From Streptosporangium pseudovulgare (GTDB taxonomy: Bacteria > Actinomycetota > Actinomycetes > Streptosporangiales > Streptosporangiaceae): a stretch of 64,000 nucleotides of DNA. Below, piece by piece: positions 46,025 through 54,477 of the stretch. The position numbers and the translations under genes were made by a program. The DNA lies in NCBI RefSeq assembly GCF_014648055.1, contig NZ_BMQJ01000003.1, forward strand, positions 1 to 64,000. Direction: 5' to 3'. Numbering within the stretch: the stretch's first letter is position 1; the number at the start of each line of letters is the position of its first letter. Below the pieces are notes generated by a model that saw nothing but the letters and a program-made list of their open reading frames with translations, ran no database searches and was not told the DNA's origin.

Positions 46025-46142
46025 TTCGTCATGGCCGGAGAAATCCCCGTGCGGGTCGCCGCCCCCCTGGCGGAGCCCCCGGGTGGAGCCGCCTTCCCCG
46101 CCTTCGCCGCCTTCGCCGCGTCGGCGTGGGCGGCTTCTCGTG

Positions 46143-46226
46143 TTCCCCACGCGGGTCAGTCGCTTTCCCACGCGGGTCAGCCGGTTTCCCACGCCGGCCA
46201 GCCGCTTTCCCGCGCGGGTCAGCCGC
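46143..46226. repeat. Four 21-bp tandem repeats at the 3' end of the protease gene
   Basis: Units begin at 46143, 46164, 46185 and 46206; the consensus is TTTCCCACGCGGGTCAGCCGC. The protease stop codon (46219-46221) lies inside the last unit, so the array appears to have grown from the gene's own 3' end. Confidence 0.9.
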
Positions 46227-47358
46227 CGCTGGGGAGTTCGCTCAGGGTCACCGTGACGGTGGTGGTGGAGCCGTTCGAGCGGCGCAGCTCCACCCGGGCC
46301 CGGTCGCCGGGATCGAGGTCGGCGAGGACCTCCGAGAGGGCCTGCGTCGTCGGGGTGGCGGTGCCGTTGACGGAGACGATCAGGTCGCCCGCCTTGATCC
46401 CCGCCCGCGCCGCGCCGCCGCCGGGGGTGACCCGTACGACGCCGGTGCCCGCGGGCAGGCCGTCGGAGCCGATCACGGTCTGCACGGTGACGCCGAGGGC
46501 GGCCCGGCGGGTGTTGACGACCCGGCCCTTCTCGATGATCTGCCGGGTGATGTCCACGGCGGTGTCGGAGGGGATCGCGAAGCCGATGCCGGCCGCCTGG
46601 CCGCCGCCCAGCTCGGGGTTGACGGCGGTGAGGGTGGGGATGCCGATGACCTTCCCCGCGAGGTCGACCAGTGCTCCGCCGCTGTTGCCCGGGTTGATCG
46701 CGGCCGACGTCTGGATGGCGTTGGTGATCGTCGCGGCGGGGCCCTCGCCCTCGGCGGGCTCGGTGACCGTACGGCCCAGCGCGGAGACGATCCCGTCGGT
46801 GACGCTGCCGGACAGGCCCAGCGGGTTGCCCATGGCCAGGACGAACTGGCCGACCCGCAGGCGGCTGGAGGCGCCGAACGCGGCCGGTCGCAGCCCCCTG
46901 GGGTCGTCCACCTTGATCACGGCCAGGTCGCCCAGCTCGAAGGTGCTGACCAGCCTGGCCGGCCGGGGCGGGCCACCGCTGGCGAGGGTCACCTGGAAGC
47001 GCCTGGCCCGGCCGACCACGTGGGCGTTGGTCACGATGTGCCCGGCGGCGTCGTAGACGACCCCGGAACCGAGGCCCTCCCCCGTGGTGATCTGCACGAT
47101 CGACGGCAGAACCTTGGCGATGACCTGCTCGTAGGCCGCCTGGAGCGACTGCGGCGAGACCGGCGCCCCGGGGCCGGGCGGCGCGCCGGTCGGGGAGCCG
47201 GGCAGCCTGCCGGCCGTGACGGCGGGCGGGCCGCCGGCCGAGCCGGAGACCGAATCGGAGACGGAGCCGGTCAGCCCCGTCCCGCCGTCCCCGCCGCAGC
47301 CCGCGAGCGCCACGGCGACGGCCGCCAGCAGCGCGGCCCGCGATGTCGATCCCCCCAT
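46219..47358 (-). CDS. HtrA/DegP-like trypsin-type serine protease with PDZ domain
   Basis: A 379-residue exported protease for envelope protein quality control. It starts with a lipoprotein-type signal ('RAALLAAVAVALAGCGG', Cys near 21) and a low-complexity linker. The catalytic triad is readable: His in 'IVTNAHVV', Asp in 'FELGDLAVIKVDD' and Ser in 'INPGNSGGALVDL'. A PDZ domain follows ('RRAALGVTVQTV...GGAARAGIKAGDLIVSVNGTATPT'). The start is placed at ATG 47358 from the signal peptide; longer frames exist. It is divergent from the next gene. Confidence 0.92.
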   Translation of the reverse strand: MGGSTSRAALLAAVAVALAGCGGDGGTGLTGSVSDSVSGSAGGPPAVTAGRLPGSPTGAPPGPGAPVSPQSLQAAYEQVIAKVLPSIVQITTGEGLGSGVVYDAAGHIVTNAHVVGRARRFQVTLASGGPPRPARLVSTFELGDLAVIKVDDPRGLRPAAFGASSRLRVGQFVLAMGNPLGLSGSVTDGIVSALGRTVTEPAEGEGPAATITNAIQTSAAINPGNSGGALVDLAGKVIGIPTLTAVNPELGGGQAAGIGFAIPSDTAVDITRQIIEKGRVVNTRRAALGVTVQTVIGSDGLPAGTGVVRVTPGGGAARAGIKAGDLIVSVNGTATPTTQALSEVLADLDPGDRARVELRRSNGSTTTVTVTLSELPSGG

Positions 47359-47443
47359 GCAGGGATATCTTCCCGGACACCGGCGGCGGTACCCTGTCGA
47401 GGTTTTGATCGGGTCTGGGTTCATCGTTCCGGGTCCGGTGACG

Positions 47444-47449
47444 TAGCCT
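47444..47449 (+). promoter_or_regulatory. -10 box for leaderless mRNA of the anchored protein
   Basis: TAGCCT ends seven bases before ATG 47457. No ribosome-binding site is visible. Confidence 0.45.
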
Positions 47450-47456
47450 GACGACC

Positions 47457-48470
47457 ATGGCGGACGTTGACGGTGACTCCTCCGGGCGTTCTCACGAGAG
47501 ATACATCCCGTCGTACGAGGCGCCCACGGCGCCCATGCCCGCGGTCCAGGCCGAGGACGGCACCATGGTCGGCACCCGGGTGCCCCGCCGGTTCCCCATC
47601 GGGGACGGCGAGGAGACCCTGCTGGTCCCGAGGATCGACCCGGCTGGAGCGTTCCCCGCGCCGGAGCGGCCGTCACCCGCGGGCGAGCCGGCCGGGCGGG
47701 TGGAGCCGCCGGCGCCGCCCCCGCCGTCCGGGGCCTCGCCCGCCGGGCCGCCGCGGCGCGGCGGGCTGTCGCTGCGGGCCGTCTACAGCATCGTCGCCGC
47801 CCTCCTCACCGCCGCCGCGGTCGTGCTGGTCTTCGTCCTGTTCTCCGGGGACGAGCCCCCCGAGCAGAGTGCGCAGCCCCGGCAGGAGGGCGCCGCCGCG
47901 CCCCCCGCGAAGGCCGCCCCCACGATCACGTTGCCCGGCCGGCCCAAGATGAAGGCGCTGGCGGCGCTGCCCGGCAAGCCCAGCGGGGTGGTCGGCTCGG
48001 TGAGCGACGCCACGGCGGACATCGGCTACGCCAAGCTCGGCAGGCCCTGGAAGGCCGCGGCCGTGCCGTCCTTCTCGGTCGGCCAGCAGGTCGGCGCGGC
48101 GCGGCTGCCGCGCACGGTCGTCGGCTCCGGGATGCTCCCCGGCGCGACCCCGGCCACCGCCCCGAAGACCTACCCCGCCCTGCGGACGGCGGCGATGCAG
48201 GCGGTGAAGTGGACGGTCGCCAACCACCACCCGCCGGGCGGGAAGATCGCCTGGACGGCCTCGCAGAAGGCGGCCGGAGGCAAGGGCTGGACGCTCGGCT
48301 ACCGCGTGACCTACGTGCTGAACGGTGAGAAGCACATCTCCCAGGCGGCGGTCACCGTGCTGGACGTCGGCCGCCGCAAGCCCGCGATGCTCTTCGTGAC
48401 CGTGCCCGACTCGCACAAGGAGCTCTGGGCGGACATCGCCCCCCTGATGGCCAGTGCCCGGCCGTTGTGA
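47457..48470 (+). CDS. Single-pass membrane protein of unknown function
   Basis: A 337-residue protein. The N-terminal 100 residues are cytoplasmic, acidic and Pro-rich. One membrane helix lies at about 108-128 ('VYSIVAALLTAAAVVLVFVLF'). After a linker, an extracellular domain ends 'GWTLGYRVTYVLNGEKHISQAAVTVLDVGRRKPAMLFVTVPDSHKELWADI'. I recognise no family. It is divergent from the HtrA-like protease, whose substrate or partner it could be, though that is only context. Confidence 0.75.
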   Translation: MADVDGDSSGRSHERYIPSYEAPTAPMPAVQAEDGTMVGTRVPRRFPIGDGEETLLVPRIDPAGAFPAPERPSPAGEPAGRVEPPAPPPPSGASPAGPPRRGGLSLRAVYSIVAALLTAAAVVLVFVLFSGDEPPEQSAQPRQEGAAAPPAKAAPTITLPGRPKMKALAALPGKPSGVVGSVSDATADIGYAKLGRPWKAAAVPSFSVGQQVGAARLPRTVVGSGMLPGATPATAPKTYPALRTAAMQAVKWTVANHHPPGGKIAWTASQKAAGGKGWTLGYRVTYVLNGEKHISQAAVTVLDVGRRKPAMLFVTVPDSHKELWADIAPLMASARPL

Positions 48471-48483
48471 TGGAAGCAACTTC

Positions 48484-48498
48484 TAGAATATGGTTCTG
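48484..48498. promoter_or_regulatory. Inverted repeat upstream of fused acyl-CoA dehydrogenase
   Basis: TAGAA (48484-48488) and TTCTG (48494-48498) flank 5 bp in an AT-rich patch 27 bp before the fadE start. It resembles, with one extra spacer base and one mismatch, the KstR operator TAGAACACGTTCTA. It may be a TetR-type operator. Confidence 0.35.
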
Positions 48499-48524
48499 GC
48501 AGTGAATCGTGTCTGGAGGCTGCC

Positions 48525-50753
48525 ATGGCGATCGGGTTGAGTGAGGAGCACGAGGCGCTCCGCGAGTCGGTGACCGGCTGGGCCGAGCGGAACATCCGCC
48601 CCGAGGTCGTGCGCGCCGCCGTCGCGGCGGGGGACGGGGAGCGCCCCGCCTTCTGGTCCGCCCTCGCCGGTCAGGGCCTGCTCGGCCTGCACCTCCCGGA
48701 GGAGTACGGCGGCAGCGGCTACGGCCTGCTGGAGGCCGCCGTCGCGGTCGAGGCCCTCGGCGAGAAGGCCGCCCCCGGCCCCTACGTCCCCACCGTCCTC
48801 GCCGCCGCCGCGATCCTCGCCTCCGACGGCAAGGCCCGCGCCGAGCTGCTGCCCGGCCTCGCCGACGGCACGCTGACCGGCGCGGTCGCGCTCGGCGCCT
48901 CCCTCACCGGCACCCGCGACGACGCCGGGACGCTCACCGTCACCGGCGTCGCCGAGACGGTTCTGGGCGGCGCGCTCGCCGACGTCCTGGTGCTCCCCGT
49001 GGACACCGGCCGGGACGAGGAGGAGTGGGTGGCGCTGGACGCCTCCGCGGTGACCGTGACGCCGGTCGCCTCCCTCGACCTCACCCGCGGGGTGGCCAGG
49101 GTCGAGCCGGCGGGGGTGACCGTACCGGCCGGGCGGGTGCTGGACGGTCTCACCGGCGCCGCGGTCCGCGACCTCGCGGCGATCATCCTCGGTGCGGAGG
49201 CCGCGGGCGTCGCGGCGTGGTGCGTGCGCGCCGCCGCCGAGTACGCCAAGGTGCGCGTGCAGTTCGGCCGCCCGATTGGCCAGTTCCAGGGCGTCAAGCA
49301 CAAGGCCGCCCGGATGCTCGTCGCGCTGGAGCAGGCCCGCGCCACGGTCTGGGACGCCACCCGCGCCGCGGCCGAGGCCGCCGGGGAGGGCGACGGCGCC
49401 GCGGAGGCCGCCTACACCGCCGCGATCGCCGGGGTCGTCGCGCCCGACGCCGCCGTGCAGTGCGCCAAGGACGCCATCCAGATCTTCGGCGGCATCGGCT
49501 ACACCTTCGAGCACGACGCCCACCTCTACTACCGCCGCGCGCTGACCCTGCGCGCGCTGCTCGGCCCCTCGTCCGAGTGGGCCGAGCGGGTCGCCGGGCT
49601 CGCGCTCTCCGGCGTGAGCCGGGAGATGGAGATCGAGCTGCCGGAGGAGTCGGCGGCGCTGCGCGAGGAGATCCGCGCCGAGATCGCCCAGATCGCCGCG
49701 CTGGAGGGCAAGGAGCAGAAGCGGGCCCTGGCCGGGGCCGGGTTCGTCATGCCGCACCTTCCCCGCCCCTGGGGCCGCGACGCCAGACCGCTTGAGCAGG
49801 TGCTGATCCTCCAGGAGCTCCGGGCCGCCCGGGTCAGGCCGCCCCAGATGATCATCGGCGCCTGGGTGGTGCCCTCGATCGTCGCGTACGGCACGCCCGA
49901 GCAGCAGGAGCGCTTCCTGCCGCCCACGCTGAGCGGCGAGATGATCTGGTGCCAGCTCTTCTCCGAGCCGGGCGCCGGCTCCGACCTCGCCTCGCTGCAG
50001 ATGAAGGCCGAGAAGGTCGAGGGCGGCTGGCGGCTCAACGGCCAGAAGATCTGGACCTCCGTGGCCCACGTCGCCGAGTGGGGCATCTGCATCGCCCGCG
50101 ACTCCTCCGAGGGTTCCAAGCACGAGGGCATCACCTACTTCATCGTCGACATGAAGGCCCCGGGCGTCACCGTCCGGCCGCTGACCGAGATGACCGGCGA
50201 GAACCTGTTCAACGAGGTCTTCCTCGACGACGTGTTCGTCCCGGACGAGCTGGTCGTCGGCGAGGTCGGCCAGGGCTGGAAGGTCGCCCGCAACACGCTG
50301 TCCAACGAGCGGGTCTCGCTGTCGGCGGGGTCCGGCGGCACCGGAGCGTCCGTCCCCGACCTGCTCGGCCTGGCCGGGCGGCTCGGCCGCGAGCTGTCCT
50401 CCGCCGAGCGCCAGGAGGTGGCCCGGGTCGTCTGCGAGGGCCACTCGATCAGCGCCCTCGGCATGCGGGTGACGCTGAAGCAGCTCACCGGCGCCGAGCC
50501 GGGCGCCGACGCCTCGGTGCGCAAGCTGCTGTCCACCTCGCACGCCCAGCACGTCTCGGAGTGCGCGGTCGGCCTGCTCGGCACGGCCGCGGTGGTCGCG
50601 GCCGACATGAAGCTCGGCGACGCCGGCTACTGGAACCGCGCCGTGCTCGCCACCCGGGCGATGACGATCTACGGCGGCACCACCGAGGTGCAGCTCAACA
50701 TCATCGGTGAGCGGATGCTCGGCCTGCCGCGCGACCCGGAGCCGGGCCGGTAA
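48525..50753 (+). CDS. Fused two-domain acyl-CoA dehydrogenase (FadE34/FadE6-like)
   Basis: A 742-residue flavoenzyme made of two acyl-CoA dehydrogenase units in tandem. The first ends with 'FGGIGYTFEHDAHLYYRRALTLRALLG' near residue 345. The second starts about 375, contains 'CQLFSEPGAGSDLASLQMKAEKVEGGWRLNGQKIWTS' and ends 'YGGTTEVQLNIIGERMLGLPR'. In mycobacteria such fusions (FadE34) act on steroid or bile-acid side chains, replacing two-subunit ChsE enzymes. Substrate here is unproved. ATG 48525 has GGAGG upstream. The next gene begins 3 bp after its stop, though that gene belongs to an envelope cluster. Confidence 0.9.
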   Translation: MAIGLSEEHEALRESVTGWAERNIRPEVVRAAVAAGDGERPAFWSALAGQGLLGLHLPEEYGGSGYGLLEAAVAVEALGEKAAPGPYVPTVLAAAAILASDGKARAELLPGLADGTLTGAVALGASLTGTRDDAGTLTVTGVAETVLGGALADVLVLPVDTGRDEEEWVALDASAVTVTPVASLDLTRGVARVEPAGVTVPAGRVLDGLTGAAVRDLAAIILGAEAAGVAAWCVRAAAEYAKVRVQFGRPIGQFQGVKHKAARMLVALEQARATVWDATRAAAEAAGEGDGAAEAAYTAAIAGVVAPDAAVQCAKDAIQIFGGIGYTFEHDAHLYYRRALTLRALLGPSSEWAERVAGLALSGVSREMEIELPEESAALREEIRAEIAQIAALEGKEQKRALAGAGFVMPHLPRPWGRDARPLEQVLILQELRAARVRPPQMIIGAWVVPSIVAYGTPEQQERFLPPTLSGEMIWCQLFSEPGAGSDLASLQMKAEKVEGGWRLNGQKIWTSVAHVAEWGICIARDSSEGSKHEGITYFIVDMKAPGVTVRPLTEMTGENLFNEVFLDDVFVPDELVVGEVGQGWKVARNTLSNERVSLSAGSGGTGASVPDLLGLAGRLGRELSSAERQEVARVVCEGHSISALGMRVTLKQLTGAEPGADASVRKLLSTSHAQHVSECAVGLLGTAAVVAADMKLGDAGYWNRAVLATRAMTIYGGTTEVQLNIIGERMLGLPRDPEPGR

Positions 50754-50756
50754 CCC

Positions 50757-52613
50757 GTGGCGGGAGTGCCTCCGGGGCCGGACGCGGCCGTCCCACCGGG
50801 ACCGGCCGCGAACGGGGGCACCCTTCCAGAGACGGGCGGGCCGTCCGGCGCGCGGGCCGCGGCGGCGCGGTTCGCGCCCGCCCTGCTCGGGCTGGCGCTC
50901 GGGCTGCTCGCACTGGGGCCCGCGCTGGGCCCGGGGTTCGTGCTGCGGTACGACATGGTGTTCGTGCCCGACCCGCCGCCGGTCGGGCCGGGGGAGGGCT
51001 TCCCCCGGGCGGTGCCCAGCGACCTGGTGGTCGCGCTGCTCGCACAGGCCGTGCCCGCGCAGGCGGTGCAGAAGGCCGCGCTGCTCGGCATCTTCGTGCT
51101 GGCCGCCTCGGGTGCGGCGGCACTGGTGCCCTCGCGGCGTCTCGGCCCGCGGCTGGCGGCGGCGGCCTTCTACGCCTGGAACGCCTACCTCGCGCAGCGG
51201 CTGCTGCTCGGCCAGTGGGCGCTGCTGCTCGGGGTGGCCGGGCTGCCCTGGGCGGTGCGCGCCGCCGCGGCGCACGCCTTCCGGGGCGGATCGGGGCGGT
51301 CAGCGGGAGCCGTACGGCGGACCGGGCGGACCCCGGGGACCACGGAGACTCCAGAGACTCCGGGGGCCTTGGGGGCCTCGGAGACATGGCGGGCGCGGGC
51401 CGCCTGGCCGGTACGGCTGGCGGTCGCGCTGCTGCCGGCCGCGGTGGGCGGGTTCCAGGCGATGCTGGTCTCGGCGCTGGCGGTGCTCCCGGTGGCGGCG
51501 ACCGCGCGGGGCCCGGCCGGTCACCCGCCACCCGCCGGTCCGTCGGGTGCCGACCCCGGGGAGCCGCCCGGCGTCCCGGAGACGGACCGGCGTCCCGGTG
51601 AGGCCGGTGGCCGGTGGCGGGGCGGTCCCGCGGTCCGCCGGGCGGGCGGGGCCGCGGCGGTCGTCGTCCTGCTCAGCCTGCCGTGGCTGGTGCCGGCCCT
51701 GGGCAGCCGGGCGGTGACCGACCCCGCCGGGGTGCGGGCGTTCGCGGCCCGCGCCGACGGCCCCTTCGGGACGGTCGGCAGCCTGCTCACGCTCGGCGGG
51801 ATCTGGAACTCGGACGCCGGGGTGCCGGGGCAGGGCACCTGGTGGTCGGCGGGCGTACGGCTGGCGCTGGCGGCGGTCGCGGTCTGGGGGTTCGCGGGCA
51901 CGCGCGCCGGGCGGGCGGCGCCGTACCGGGCGGGGCTGGCGACGGCGGCGGCGGCCGGGCTGGGCGTCGCCCTGGCGGGCGCCTTCGCGCCGGGGGCGCT
52001 GGGCGGCCTGATCGCCTGGTGGCCGGGGTTCGGGCCGCTGCGGGACGGCCAGCTCTACCTCGCCCCGTTCGCGCTGCTGCAGGCGGTGGGCCTGGGCTGC
52101 GCGGTGGAACGCTGGAACTCGCGCGCGGTGGCCGCGGTCGCGGCGGCGGTCCCGGTGCTGGTGCTGCCCACGTTCGCGCTGGGGGCGTTCGGCAGGCTGG
52201 CCGCGGTGGACTACCCGGACGAGTGGCGGCGGGTCCAGGCGATCGTGAACGCCGACCCGGCGCCCGGGGCGCTGCTGTCGCTGCCGTGGGGCGCGCACCG
52301 GGCGTTCGGGTGGAACGGCCACCGGGTGATCCTCGACCCGGCTACCAAGATGTTCCGGCGCAGGGTGCTGTGGAACGACGCGCTGCTGGTGGGGTTGCCG
52401 GGCGGCGGGCGGCTGCGGGTGGCGCCCGAGGACCCGGCGACGGCGGGGGTGGACGCGGCGCTGCGCGCCGGTCCGGGAGCGCGGGAGGCGGCGCTGGCGC
52501 GGCTGGGCGTCCGCTACGTCCTCACCCGGGCCGGTGACGACACGTTCCGTGACGCGGCGACCGTGTTCACCGGCCCGGAGATCCGGCTCCTGCGGCTTGA
52601 CGAGGGCCTCTGA
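50757..52613 (+). CDS. Polytopic GT-C-like membrane protein
   Basis: A 618-residue membrane protein with a disordered Pro/Gly-rich N-terminus, about ten or more hydrophobic helices and a C-terminal soluble part after residue 480 ('YPDEWRRVQAIVNADPAPGALLSLPWGAHRAFGWNGHRVILDP'). Its helix-loop pattern ('AAAFYAWNAYLAQRLLLGQWALLLGVAGLPW') resembles the N-terminal part of the nearby AftD-like protein, so a lipid-linked-sugar glycosyltransferase role is plausible. A low-complexity Arg/Thr/Glu-Pro insert lies near 180-205. GTG 50757 directly follows fadE. Confidence 0.7.
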   Translation: MAGVPPGPDAAVPPGPAANGGTLPETGGPSGARAAAARFAPALLGLALGLLALGPALGPGFVLRYDMVFVPDPPPVGPGEGFPRAVPSDLVVALLAQAVPAQAVQKAALLGIFVLAASGAAALVPSRRLGPRLAAAAFYAWNAYLAQRLLLGQWALLLGVAGLPWAVRAAAAHAFRGGSGRSAGAVRRTGRTPGTTETPETPGALGASETWRARAAWPVRLAVALLPAAVGGFQAMLVSALAVLPVAATARGPAGHPPPAGPSGADPGEPPGVPETDRRPGEAGGRWRGGPAVRRAGGAAAVVVLLSLPWLVPALGSRAVTDPAGVRAFAARADGPFGTVGSLLTLGGIWNSDAGVPGQGTWWSAGVRLALAAVAVWGFAGTRAGRAAPYRAGLATAAAAGLGVALAGAFAPGALGGLIAWWPGFGPLRDGQLYLAPFALLQAVGLGCAVERWNSRAVAAVAAAVPVLVLPTFALGAFGRLAAVDYPDEWRRVQAIVNADPAPGALLSLPWGAHRAFGWNGHRVILDPATKMFRRRVLWNDALLVGLPGGGRLRVAPEDPATAGVDAALRAGPGAREAALARLGVRYVLTRAGDDTFRDAATVFTGPEIRLLRLDEGL

Positions 52614-52766
52614 ACAGCTTGATCGGCGTTCTTGGAGGGGGTATATCCCCAGCTCGGAGGAGTACCCAACGGTAACTTTCTTTGTCACGTTTTAACCAAA
52701 ACCATGGCTTATGCGCGAATCACGTTCTAGTCTCGGCACACTGTCCGTCGCTGAAGGGAGCCAGGG

Positions 52767-52895
52767 ATGCGAGTGCTCTTGGCGCTGGCCATCGGTGCGA
52801 TCCTCGCGGTCGGTGCCTCCGTGGCAGTCGTGAACGTCGGCTCGCCCACCCCGGAGCCGCCGAACCGCCCCCTGTACAACTACGGCACCAGGTGA
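52767..52895 (+). CDS. 42-residue exported peptide, DUF2613/Rv0236A-like
   Basis: A short gene starting ATG 52767 with GGGAG eight bases upstream. The product has one N-terminal hydrophobic segment (residues 3-22, a signal or anchor) and ends with 'PPNRPLYNYGTR'. Size, layout and position beside the AftD-like gene match the small secreted Rv0236A-type proteins that accompany aftD in mycobacteria and corynebacteria. Role unknown, perhaps a small partner of the arabinosyltransferase. Confidence 0.7.
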   Translation: MRVLLALAIGAILAVGASVAVVNVGSPTPEPPNRPLYNYGTR

Positions 52896-53118
52896 CCTGA
52901 GGCCGCGCGGCGGCCGGTGATCGCACCGGTCCCCGGGCGGGCCGCGGAGATCGTCCATCGGAACGGAGCGCGGCTTCACCATGCCCTGAAACGGGCGGGC
53001 CGCCCCGGGGCGGGCGGCGGCGCCGTACCCGGACCGGCCCGGACCGGCCGGTGCCCGTCCGGACGCGGGGGACAGGAGAGACCGCGGAGGACCGCGGACC
53101 GGAGAGCAAGGAGGCAGC

Positions 53119-54477
53119 GTGGCCCTTTTCGGCCGGAGCGCGGGGCCGCACCCGTCCGCCCCGTCGCGGCCCGCCCTCAGCGTGGAGGCCGAGGGGACGC
53201 CCGAGGTGCCGCTGCGCGGCGTCCGGGTGGCGGTGCTGAACTTCCGCGAGCCGCAGCAGTCGGTGGCGGGCGGCGCGGAGGAGTACGCCTGGCAGGTCAG
53301 CCGCTACCTGACCGGCCAGGGCGCGGAGGTGTGGTTCGCCACCGCCCGCGAGCCCGGCCAGCCCGCCGCGGAACGGCGCGACGGCGTCGAGCTGCGCAGG
53401 ATGGGCAACCGCTACCTCGTCTACCTGCTCGTGCCGCTCTGGCTGCTGCTGCGCCGCCGCCGGTTCGACGTCGTCATCGACTCGATGAACGGCATCCCCT
53501 TCTTCTCCCCCCTGGTGGTGCGCCGCCGCACCGCGGTGATCTGCCTGGTGCACCACGTGCACGACCGGCAGTTCCACGCCTTCTTCCCGCCCTGGCTCGC
53601 CAGGATCGGCTGCTTCGTCGAGGGGCCGGTGGCGCGGTCGCTCTACCGCCGCCGCACCACGATCACCGTCTCGGAGTCGTCCCGGGAGGACCTGCGGGCG
53701 CGGCTGCGCTGGAAGGCGCCGATCCACGTCGTGGCCAACGGCAGCCCGGCGGCCCGCCCGGTGACGATGCGGGAGCTGCCCGGCGACCCGCCCGTGGTCT
53801 ACCTGGGCAGGCTGGTCGGGCACAAGAGGGTCGAGCGGGTCGTCGGCCTGGCCGCCGAGCTGGGCGAGACCCGCCCCGGACTGCACGTCCACGTCGTGGG
53901 CCGGGGACCCGAGAGCGGGACGCTCGCCCGCCGGGCCGCCGAGCTGGGCGTCACCGACCGGGTGCACCTGCACGGCTTCCTCCCCGAGCCCGCCAAGAAC
54001 GCCGTGCTCGGCGCGGCGCTGCTGAACGTGACCGCCTCGGAGTTCGAGGGCTGGGGCCTCACGGTGATCGAGGCCGCGGGCTTCGGCGTGCCGACCGTCG
54101 CCTACGACGTCGCCGGGCTGCGCGACTCGGTCCGGGACGGGGAGACCGGCTGGCTGGTCCGCGAGGGCGAGACGCTCGCCGACGTGGTGGACCGGGCGAT
54201 CGGGGAGCTGTCGGACCCTGCGCGGCGCGCGGAGATCCAGGCGGCCTGCCGGACGTGGGCGGGCGAGTTCACCTGGGGGCGGACCGGCGCCGCCGTCACC
54301 GGCCTCGTCACCGCCGAACTGCGCGCCGCCCGTACGGCCGGCCCGCTCCGGACCGCTCTCCGGACTCTCCGGGCTTCCCTGGCGGCCCAGGTCACCCCGG
54401 CGGCCGGCCGCCGGGGAGGGGCCGCCGCGCCGGCTCCCGAACTCCGCCTCGCCCCGGGGAAGACCGACACCGCTTGA
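53119..54477 (+). CDS. GT4-family glycosyltransferase (Rv0225-like)
   Basis: A 452-residue cytoplasmic or peripheral glycosyltransferase of the GT-B fold. N-terminal 'RVAVLNFREPQQSVAGGAEEYAWQVSRYL' and C-terminal donor-binding parts 'VVYLGRLVGHKRVERVV', 'VHLHGFLPEPAKNAVLGAALLNVTASEFEGWGLTVIEAAGFGVPTVAYDVAGLRDSV' carry the Glu-x7-Glu signature region of GT4 enzymes. It would extend an envelope glycan from a nucleotide sugar. GTG 53119 has AAGGAGG upstream. Its stop overlaps the TTG start proposed for the AftD-like gene. Confidence 0.9.
   Translation: MALFGRSAGPHPSAPSRPALSVEAEGTPEVPLRGVRVAVLNFREPQQSVAGGAEEYAWQVSRYLTGQGAEVWFATAREPGQPAAERRDGVELRRMGNRYLVYLLVPLWLLLRRRRFDVVIDSMNGIPFFSPLVVRRRTAVICLVHHVHDRQFHAFFPPWLARIGCFVEGPVARSLYRRRTTITVSESSREDLRARLRWKAPIHVVANGSPAARPVTMRELPGDPPVVYLGRLVGHKRVERVVGLAAELGETRPGLHVHVVGRGPESGTLARRAAELGVTDRVHLHGFLPEPAKNAVLGAALLNVTASEFEGWGLTVIEAAGFGVPTVAYDVAGLRDSVRDGETGWLVREGETLADVVDRAIGELSDPARRAEIQAACRTWAGEFTWGRTGAAVTGLVTAELRAARTAGPLRTALRTLRASLAAQVTPAAGRRGGAAAPAPELRLAPGKTDTA

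Noticed and set aside
46143..46226. CRISPR array
   Set aside because: Units are contiguous 21-bp tandem copies without spacers, and there are no cas genes in the window.
45710..47458. 582-codon frame over the HtrA-like gene on the same strand
   Set aside because: It is an alternative frame that runs through the terminator and part of ssrA; the protease frame explains the conserved motifs.
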